Positions 1 to 7,400 of a stretch of 17,428 nucleotides of DNA are shown here, one piece after another (the first letter of the stretch is position 1; each line of letters starts with the position of its first letter). The notes below the pieces were generated by a model. That model made no database searches. It was not told where the DNA came from and saw only the letters and a list, made by a program, of their open reading frames with translations. Source of the DNA: JAAFIP01 sp043772355 (GTDB lineage: Bacteria; Pseudomonadota; Gammaproteobacteria; Burkholderiales; Burkholderiaceae_C); the NCBI GenBank assembly GCA_043772355.1, contig JAYVGI010000153.1, positions 1 to 17,428 of the forward strand. The letters run 5' to 3'. The position numbers and the translations under genes were made by a program.

Positions 1-1
1 G

Positions 2-2038
2 GTCGATGCGGACCACGGCACCGTGACTGTGGCCTACACCATGTCGGCCCCAGCTTCCAAAGCTGCGCTCATCAGCCCGCTGACGCACTTGGTGCAAGAA
101 GCTGTGGCCAGCACTGGCGTGACGGCGGCTGAGGCAGAGAGCGCGGTGCAGTCGTCTACCGGCATTAATGTATCGCTGTTCCAAGACTTCACCAAGGTGC
201 CCGCGCCAACGGACGGCAGCCCCAGCGCCAAAGTGGTGGCCCGTATGGCGGTGGTGACTACCCAGGCACAGGTGAGCAACCTGGCCAGCACGGTGGGGAC
301 ACCGGCGATTGATAACGCGCCGATTACGCAGGCTGACATCAACCGGGCTATCAACCAGCGCTTACTGCAAATCTTGCCCGCGTTGGTAACCGCGCTGAGC
401 GACCCCGCCAACGCTACGCTGACCACTGCCGCTAAAGAGGCGGCTGTAGTGGCAGCGTTGAGTGGTTCTTTGTTGACTACCGCTTCTGTGCCCACATTGG
501 TAGGTATTAACAACCAACAAGCCGCCGGCACCAGTGCCGTCACCAGTACGGGGGCAGTTACCGCAGCGCCACCCACCGCGGGCTTTTTGTCGCTGGCAAA
601 CCTTACCTATACCAATGCCAGCAACTGGTTTTCACGTGCCTTTACAGGCAGCCTCGCGCAAAACACGCCTGATGCCAACAACAAAATCCGCTTTGTAGAC
701 CGTAGACACCGGAGCAATAACGGAGCGGTTGCGCAATGGAACTTTGGTGGCAATCCGCAAGACCAGGCCAACCTGCACTGGACCGGCAGCGCTTGGGAGG
801 CATGTGGGCTCAATTTTGAATCCACTTCCACTGTGCGCGATGCGGCAGGCAACGGTACCAGCAACTACTGCAATAACTACAGCACCAACAAGAGTAACCG
901 CACCGACTTTGACATCAGTGGCAAAAGCATGAAGCAGGTGTATGACCAAGCCCGCGCTGCTGGCTACACCAACCTGACGATTGCCAACAGTGACACCCTG
1001 CTAGGCACCGCCACCTTTCCCGCTGGTTCGCAGTTGGGCTACCAAACCACCGCGCCGCAAACCGCAGTGCAAGCGTATACACCAGGCAGCAACAGCTATA
1101 TGTACAACTACAGTGCAGCCTTGGCTGCTGGTGGCGACAGTCGCACTCAAGCCGCTGGCGTGGGCTGCAACGTACCCGAGTTCAACTTTGGTCCAACCAA
1201 CCGCACCGCCACGCTGGAATCTATGGTCAGCCTGTTCAAGGGAACTCCATGTATTTACAACCCCGGCAGCAGTACCATCAACGGTGTAACCTTCGGCAGC
1301 GGCGAAGTGCAGGACGAAGCGTGGAGCAACAGCACGCTAGGTCTCGCCACTCTAGGTACCGCCAGTACCGGCGGTACGCCTACAACTTGGTATTCAGGCA
1401 ACACGCTGATACGCCTGGCATTTACAGGCGCAGGCACTAACCCAGTTACTTACTACGCATGCAAACAACGCGCCACAAATGCCGGCACGCGAAATTGCAA
1501 ACCCATCGGCACAGGTAACTACACCATCACAACCCTAGGCGATGCCCGCGTAATGAACCTGAGCAACCTTCCCACACAGCTAGTGAACCAAACCTTCAAC
1601 AACACCTACGTCGAGCGCGGCGGCAAGGTCTTCTACGGCTATCAGGAAAGACTCGCTGTGACCAACGCAGCACGCCCGAACACCACTGCCTCCAACGCCT
1701 TGCTGGCGCAACTAGGCTTGCCCGCTGTCAACCCCGAAGTACCTCTAGCACTCACCGCCGCCTCTTACCAAGGCATTTGGGATTCACGCGATGCAGCAGG
1801 CGCGTCTGGCGGCACCAGCGTCAACGTAGGAGCCAACGGCATAACCACCTGTGTCGATCTGGCTACCAACGCAGGCGTGGCTTGCACGATAAGCATGACC
1901 AACCCCGCCACAGGGGCCTACAGCGGCAACGTGAACGGCAACCCGGTGGCTGGCACGCTGAACTTCATCACTGGCCTGGGCACTGGCACCTACGGCCTGC
2001 CAGCCCCCGGCGGCAACGTAGTTACCGTGCGCCGCTAA
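2..2038 (+). CDS. Unrecognised Thr/Asn/Gly-rich protein, probably exported (5'-truncated)
   Basis: The reading frame is open from the first bases of the window. The GTG at 23 is preceded by in-frame sense codons with no stop, so the true start and any signal peptide lie upstream. About 678 residues are visible. The first part is Ala/Thr/Val-rich and helical-looking (ISPLTHLVQEAV near the start). The remainder is rich in Thr, Asn, Gly and Ser with many aromatics. It contains eight scattered cysteines (for example in AWEACG, YCNNY, VGCNV, TPCIY, YYACK, RNCK, TTCVD, VACTI), as in disulfide-stabilised secreted or surface proteins. The last ~80 residues, beginning YQGIWDS, are low-complexity and beta-like. 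I recognise no catalytic motif and assign no function. A lipoprotein or outer-surface protein is the likeliest class by composition only. A strong terminator follows, so this gene ends its transcription unit. Confidence 0.75.
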   Translation, partial: VDADHGTVTVAYTMSAPASKAALISPLTHLVQEAVASTGVTAAEAESAVQSSTGINVSLFQDFTKVPAPTDGSPSAKVVARMAVVTTQAQVSNLASTVGTPAIDNAPITQADINRAINQRLLQILPALVTALSDPANATLTTAAKEAAVVAALSGSLLTTASVPTLVGINNQQAAGTSAVTSTGAVTAAPPTAGFLSLANLTYTNASNWFSRAFTGSLAQNTPDANNKIRFVDRRHRSNNGAVAQWNFGGNPQDQANLHWTGSAWEACGLNFESTSTVRDAAGNGTSNYCNNYSTNKSNRTDFDISGKSMKQVYDQARAAGYTNLTIANSDTLLGTATFPAGSQLGYQTTAPQTAVQAYTPGSNSYMYNYSAALAAGGDSRTQAAGVGCNVPEFNFGPTNRTATLESMVSLFKGTPCIYNPGSSTINGVTFGSGEVQDEAWSNSTLGLATLGTASTGGTPTTWYSGNTLIRLAFTGAGTNPVTYYACKQRATNAGTRNCKPIGTGNYTITTLGDARVMNLSNLPTQLVNQTFNNTYVERGGKVFYGYQERLAVTNAARPNTTASNALLAQLGLPAVNPEVPLALTAASYQGIWDSRDAAGASGGTSVNVGANGITTCVDLATNAGVACTISMTNPATGAYSGNVNGNPVAGTLNFITGLGTGTYGLPAPGGNVVTVRR

Positions 2039-2079
2039 AACGCAGCACCCCAAGCGCTCTGCAACATGAGCGCAGCTAA

Positions 2080-2124
2080 AAAGCAAAGCCGTGCAGAGAG
2101 TTCTCTGCATGGCTTTTTTGCTTT
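2080..2124 (+). terminator. Intrinsic terminator after the first gene
   Basis: A long stem pairs AAAGCAAAGCC-GTGCAGAGA with TCTCTGCAT-GGC-TTTTTTGCTTT around a 2-nt loop, with few mismatches and a run of six T in the 3' arm. It begins about 40 bp after the stop codon at 2038. The A-rich left arm would also give a T-rich tail on the minus strand. A similarly built hairpin occurs at 11126-11157. Confidence 0.8.
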
Positions 2125-2160
2125 GACCGCTTGGGATCACTCCGGCTGGCATAGCTACAC

Positions 2161-2206
2161 ACTTCATATTTAGTAGCATCTACCGCCTATTTCTTCATGG
2201 CTACAG
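2161..2206 (+). repeat. Degenerate intergenic repeat, copy A
   Basis: This stretch matches 11192-11237 at 31 of 46 positions without gaps. Shared blocks are CATATT, TAGC, CCGC and GGCTA. It lies 37 bp after a terminator hairpin, as copy B lies 35 bp after its own. The pattern (a TAGC tetramer, then a GGGCTA-like box) resembles an abundant non-coding repeat I recall from Comamonadaceae intergenic regions. That family assignment is from memory and unverified. Confidence 0.45.
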
Positions 2207-2497
2207 CGCGATAAGCCATTAAAAACGACTTCTCGACCGGCAAATTCACGGGTTGCTGCGGATTGTCAATCCTCCCGCGCCTCCAGTGGGTCTCCACCGG
2301 GTAATTTATAGCGCTATCCTGTGTATCTCACTGTTCTGCTTAGACGGAGTGCTACGATTTAGTGAGTAACGCTGTTTCCGGGCACTCTCCAAACTCCATT
2401 CACCACCTACCCATTGCACACATCGCATCGCACCGAAAAACTTTGCCGCACGCAGTTCAAAAGATTTGCAGCACTGCGGGCTATTTGCCATTCCTCA
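2207..2497. other. Intergenic stretch with no supported gene
   Basis: I see no convincing coding region here. A GTG-initiated frame (2362-2613) lacks a ribosome-binding site and runs through the promoter element of the kinase gene. Short inverted repeats are present, such as ATAGCGCTAT near 2307 and GTGG-GTCT-CCAC near 2285-2296, but none has a clear role. Confidence 0.5.
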
Positions 2498-2538
2498 TCC
2501 TATGTGAGGAGGCGCAAAATTACGTAAGCAATTATTAT
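2498..2538 (+). promoter_or_regulatory. Candidate activator-dependent promoter of the kinase-enzyme operon
   Basis: TCCTATGTGAGGAGGCGC (2498-2515) contains the dyad TCCT-N5-AGGA. Exactly 17 nt later comes a -10-like TATTAT (2533-2538). The same arrangement, with 16 of 18 motif positions identical, precedes the response regulator gene on the other strand. The motif sits where a -35 box would be and no good TTGACA is present, which suits an activator contacting RNA polymerase at -35. Transcription would start near 2545, leaving a leader of about 120 nt before the kinase. The identity of the binding protein is inferred, not seen. Confidence 0.6.
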
Positions 2539-2667
2539 GGTGTGCGCTGGCCGGGTAGTTCACGCGCGCGGTCGCGGTGGCTTCGGTTCGGTCAGCATGC
2601 GCCGCTAGCGTAATTTTTTGTTTGAATTTACAATAAAAAGTCACAGTTTACGAGGTATCTGCATTTG

Positions 2668-4428
2668 ATGAAAACTCTTGTCGACCCATTGGCCTTAGCC
2701 AACACCGTGGATGAGCGCAGTGCCTTTGTTCAAGCACAGTTTATCGCCCTGTTTCTCAAACAAAATAACCGGGCTATATCAGCAATGTTATTGTGCTCGT
2801 TCCTGGTATTTCTATTGCTGCTGTTCAAAATTCAGGAAGCATGGCCGCCCATCTGGATGGCGGCGGTAGCTGGGATATGCTTGATGCGGCTTTTGTTTAC
2901 GAAACGCTGGGTGCAATCGAGCGCGCAACCCATGCCCATCATTATTGGGTTAATGTTGCTCAACAGCATGGTTTTCGTATGTCCGTTAGTGAGCTTTAGC
3001 AGGTTGGCAGATATTGACCGTGCCTTCATTACCGTTGTACTACTTTCCGTTGCCACGGCATCTGTGGCGGCCACCAATGGCTACAGAGGTGTATTTTTAT
3101 GGTTTGCCGCACCTTTGCTCATTCCGCTTGGTTTGTCGTGGGTCATACATTCGATTGGTACGGACGATTCTCAATGGGTGCGGTGGGGCATAGCGGGCTT
3201 GACGCTGCTCTATTTAATCTACTTAATGAAACTCGGTGATGACCAAAATGGGGTGTTTATCGAGTCGTGCAGCATCAGGTATGCAGAGCAAGCGCACAAC
3301 ACCAGGTTAAAGCTGGCATTGGACGAGGCAAAGCTTGCCACTCTTTCAAAAAGCCGTTTTTTGGCTGCGGCCAGCCACGACCTTCGGCAACCATTGCACA
3401 CCATGGGCGTTTTATTGGCCGCCATTGGGCTACGCAACCTGGACGAGCGTAGCCGCGAGATTGTGCAAATGCTAAGCACAGTGAGTAAATCTCTATCAGG
3501 CCAACTGGACGGGTTGCTGGATATCTCCAAGCTGGATGCAGGTGTCATGACGCCGGACTTGCGGCCGCACCGTCTCGACCAAATTATCAAGGCACACGCG
3601 GAGCAGATAACGTCTACGGCGCAGGATAAAAATCTGCATACACGAGTGGACTGCCCGCAATCTGTAGTGGTGTTAACCGACATCCATCTGGTGCAGCGCC
3701 TGCTGAGCAATTTGACCAGCAATGCGCTGAAGTTCACGCAGGTGGGCGGCATAGATATATCACTAACGCTACACGATAACCAAGCGGTGTTGGAGGTGGC
3801 CGACAGCGGCATTGGCATAGCGCGTGAGCATCAAGAGTTGGTGTTTCAAGAGTTCTACCAGGTAAGTAATCCAGAGCGTGATCGCGCGGTGGGGCTCGGC
3901 CTGGGTTTAGCCATTGTCGAGCGGATTTGCGCTCTGTTGAATATTGGCATCCGACTTGTATCGTCGCCTGGGCAAGGCTGCCGCTTTATCCTCACGATGC
4001 CTTGCATTGGAAATGAATTACTTCACGCAGAGCCTGCGGCCACAGCAAAACCACTGAATTTTCGGCAGCTTTCGGTGCTGGTGGTTGATGACGAGGTGGA
4101 TGTACGGCAGGGGATGCGCCTTCTGCTGGAGGAGCTTGGCTGCGCGGTAGCGTTGGCGGGGGATAGCGCGCAGGCTGTCGCGTGCGCCAAGCAGCACAGG
4201 TTTGAAATCATCATTTCTGATTTCAGGCTGCGCCAGACGGAAACGGGGCTAGATGCCATTGAACAGGTGCGTGCGATTCAGCCCCACATATATCCACTGC
4301 TGATTAGTGGGGACACCGCCCCGGATCGCATGCGGCAAACGCACGAAACCGGCATTGCATTTCTGCACAAACCGGTGGCGCTTGATGCGCTGATAAAACA
4401 TCTTCAAAATGTAGGATCCTTGACATGA
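2668..4428 (+). CDS. Membrane hybrid sensor histidine kinase with C-terminal receiver
   Basis: The product is a 586-residue sensor kinase. About six hydrophobic segments span residues ~35-185 with no large periplasmic loop, so sensing is probably within or at the membrane. The HisKA dimerisation helix carries the H-box SHDLRQPLH with His237 as the phospho-acceptor. The HATPase domain follows with N-box NLTSNALKF, G1 DSGIGI, F-box FQEFYQV and G2 GLGLGLAIV. The C-terminal receiver has acidic Asp474/Asp475, phospho-acceptor Asp519 minus one (Asp518, in SDFRL) and Lys568 in HKP. No HPt domain is present, so the receiver may be autoregulatory or shuttle phosphate. I chose ATG 2668; a TTG three bases earlier is also possible, and GAGG at 2652-2655 is the Shine-Dalgarno candidate. 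The stop overlaps the next start as ATGA, indicating translational coupling. The likely partner is the response regulator at 10376-11014. The ligand is unknown. Confidence 0.93.
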   Translation: MKTLVDPLALANTVDERSAFVQAQFIALFLKQNNRAISAMLLCSFLVFLLLLFKIQEAWPPIWMAAVAGICLMRLLFTKRWVQSSAQPMPIIIGLMLLNSMVFVCPLVSFSRLADIDRAFITVVLLSVATASVAATNGYRGVFLWFAAPLLIPLGLSWVIHSIGTDDSQWVRWGIAGLTLLYLIYLMKLGDDQNGVFIESCSIRYAEQAHNTRLKLALDEAKLATLSKSRFLAAASHDLRQPLHTMGVLLAAIGLRNLDERSREIVQMLSTVSKSLSGQLDGLLDISKLDAGVMTPDLRPHRLDQIIKAHAEQITSTAQDKNLHTRVDCPQSVVVLTDIHLVQRLLSNLTSNALKFTQVGGIDISLTLHDNQAVLEVADSGIGIAREHQELVFQEFYQVSNPERDRAVGLGLGLAIVERICALLNIGIRLVSSPGQGCRFILTMPCIGNELLHAEPAATAKPLNFRQLSVLVVDDEVDVRQGMRLLLEELGCAVALAGDSAQAVACAKQHRFEIIISDFRLRQTETGLDAIEQVRAIQPHIYPLLISGDTAPDRMRQTHETGIAFLHKPVALDALIKHLQNVGSLT

Positions 4429-7400
4429 CCAAAGCGCCGCCGACAGACAACGGTATAGATAAGCAAAACAACACTACACAACGCCGAACACGGCTTTTGT
4501 CTAAAGGCCTGGTTGATTTAGGGGTTGAGCTAACTGATACGCCCAATACAGTATTTGATGTGGTGATTGTGGGTAGTGGCTACGGCGGCAGCGTGGCTGC
4601 GCAGCAACTGGCGGGATTGCAAAAGCGTGGCAAGGATGGTGCCGCCTCCAACATATCTGTATGCGTGCTGGAGCGGGGCAGTGAATATTTGCCGGGCATG
4701 TTCCCGTCTACGTTTGCCGATCTTCCCGGCCACGTGCGCTACGGCGCGCAGGGCACCGGGCAGGTTACTGGCATGCACGAAGGGTTGTTTGATGTTCGTA
4801 CGGGGACGGATGTACAAGCTTTGGTGGCCAACGGCCTGGGTGGGGGCTCGTTGATCAATGCGGGTGTGATGGCAGAACCAAAGTTCAGTGAGTTTGAGAG
4901 TCGCCTACCCCAATCACTGACTGACGCACTACAAGGTGGTGGAGGTGGTGGCTATTTGAAGCGGGCAAAAGCGCTCTTATTTGGCCATCCGTTATCGGTC
5001 GAAAATACCAATACGATTAAAAACAACGACTGCTTTGCAAAGCAAAGCCCGTTGAAGTTTCAACGGCTTGAGGAACTGGGCAAATCTGTGGGGGTTCATG
5101 CCGCTACCAACATCACCGTGGCTATGAAGAACCAAGACGCAAACCCATACAGCGTTAACTTGAACCAGTGTGTGGGCTGTGGAGACTGCATGACGGGATG
5201 CAATGTAGGGGCCAAGGCCTCGCTCGATACCAATTTGCTAGCCCAGGCCAGCCGCGACGGGGTTAAGATTTATACGGGTGCGAGCGTATTGTCGGTATCG
5301 CGCAATGATGACCTATGCCGCAAGGACTCTTGTCAGGAGGATCACCTCTGGACGCTGGAGGTGGTACACACTTTGCCCGCGTTGCGTGCCCGTGTGATAG
5401 AGCCCGTTAGACTGCAGGCGCGTAAAGTCATTTTGGCGGCAGGCACGTTTGGCTCTACAGAGATACTGCTGCGCTCACGCACTGACAAGCTGGTTTTTTC
5501 AAACATGCTGGGCGAGCGGTTTTCCTGCAATGGAGACAATATTGCTGCGGTACATGGCCTTAAAAAGAAAGCGAACTGCACCGCTGACGAAGACGATGCG
5601 CTCGAAGCGCGCATGGTCGGCCCCACTATTACCGGCAGCGTAGTAGTCCCTCGCGATGGCGAGGAACTAGGATTTTTGATTCAAGAATTTGCCGTCCCAG
5701 CCCCTTTGAAGCGGCTGTTTGCTGAACTGGTGACGACTGCGAACGTACTGGCTAAACTGCCCGAAGCCGATCCTAAAGCGCATGGACGCGAGCACTTGGA
5801 CGAACCTGATGCCACCGATCCCTGCGCAGTCAACGATGACGCGATTAACAACACACTGTTAGTGGGTTTGATCGGCCACGACGATGCCAGTGGCTCGTTG
5901 CGCTTGCCACCTCAAATCATCAGCAGCGCTAGTGACGCTGTACGTGCCGCAGCGGCGGGTGAAGGTCGCGCACAAGAGGGCACACTTCAAATCATTTGGC
6001 CCGATGCGCGCAATGGTAAACAGCTCAACGCCGCCCATAGGCGGTTGACAGACTATTGCGGTAAGGCTTTTGAAGGAGCCGACGTCTTGGCCAACCCTAT
6101 GTGGCGCTTATTGCCGGGGCAGTTGGCAGATTTGGTCTCGCAGCCCCGTGGCCCAGTCATGACGGTGCACCCTTTGGGAGGTTGTCCCATAGGGGAGGAT
6201 ATAGCGAAAGGTGTGGTGGACGAATACGGTAGAGTTTTCAACCAGCACCGCGACGGCAGGCACAGCTGGGAGGGCAGTTTGATGGTGCTGGATGGCTCGA
6301 TCATTCCCGGTTCATTGGGTGCCAACCCGTCATTGACCATCAGCGCTATTGCATTGCGCGCCGTTGAGCATTTGAAGACTGCGTGGGGCTATGCAGCGCA
6401 AGAAGCTGCACCCGCTAAAAGCGCGTTGGAAAATAGACCTTATTTCGCGCGGGTTTTGCCTAGCACCAGCCCAACGCAGCAGCCTACAGTGGTCGCCATC
6501 ATGGAACGCCTGTCTGGCGCTGTGATGTTGCATGCGGGTAAATCACTGTCTGAAAGGTACATCGTAGAGATCACCCTGGGTTACGAAGATATCGCCTTGC
6601 AAAGCCTTATGTCTACCTGGAGGGGTCGCACCTTGCAGGTAAAGAGCGATACCTCGTACGTGCGGCTATTCAAAGCAGACGAGTGGAATGCCGGCCCCCA
6701 ACTGAGAGTGGCGAGTGACGACGTGCGAGAACGGAGGGCACTATACAGGGCCTCATTGAGCGGAACTTTGCAGTTTTTCCATCGGGAGCCTAATAGCGCC
6801 TTGACCAGGAAGATGGCTATTATTGATTACTTAAAAAATCGTGGTTTTCGCGAAATTTTTAAGAATTTTCTGTACAAAGAAAAAAAGCCTTATGTCGAGC
6901 CAGCGGAGCTCTCAAAATCCTCTAACATTTTTACGTCTGCCAAAGACAAAATTTACGGGGCCATGCGACTGGCGACAAGAGCCGGTGAAGTCAGGCGATT
7001 TGACTATAGCCTCAAGATAGGCGATGTATCCAAAATTGATTCCAAAATTTTGAGCTCATCCTTTACTGACGCACTGAAAGACGCGGTAATGCGAGGGGAG
7101 AAGCGCCTTACCTACAACCGGCGTGCCAACCCGTGGCAACAGATGATGGAGTTGTCGTTGACGCAATTTCCGTTGATGACCGAAGGCGAGACGCCGCTGC
7201 TGATGCTGGATACGCGATTTGTAGCGGCGCAAAACATTCCGCTGATGCAGATCGTAGGTCAGAAGAACCAGGCGAATACACTGCTTGATATGGCCTCGTT
7301 TGGGTTGTTTATGACGCGCGTCATGCTCAATATTCATATCTGGTCGTTCAAAAAACCAGATCAACCGCGCACAGCGCGAGAACCCACACGTTTGCCCGGA

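Noticed and set aside
2277..2284. GCGCCTCC as a third copy of the shared operator
   Set aside because: Only this 8-nt half matches; the TCCTAT part and a -10 at the right distance are missing.
2498..2515. AGGAGG as a ribosome-binding site for a small gene
   Set aside because: No start codon with an open frame of useful length follows, and the same 18-bp block recurs at the regulator promoter with fixed spacing to a -10, which fits an operator better.
2362..2613. Open frame of 83 codons starting GTG, upstream of the kinase
   Set aside because: It has no ribosome-binding site, an unremarkable composition, and overlaps the shared promoter motif and -10 box.
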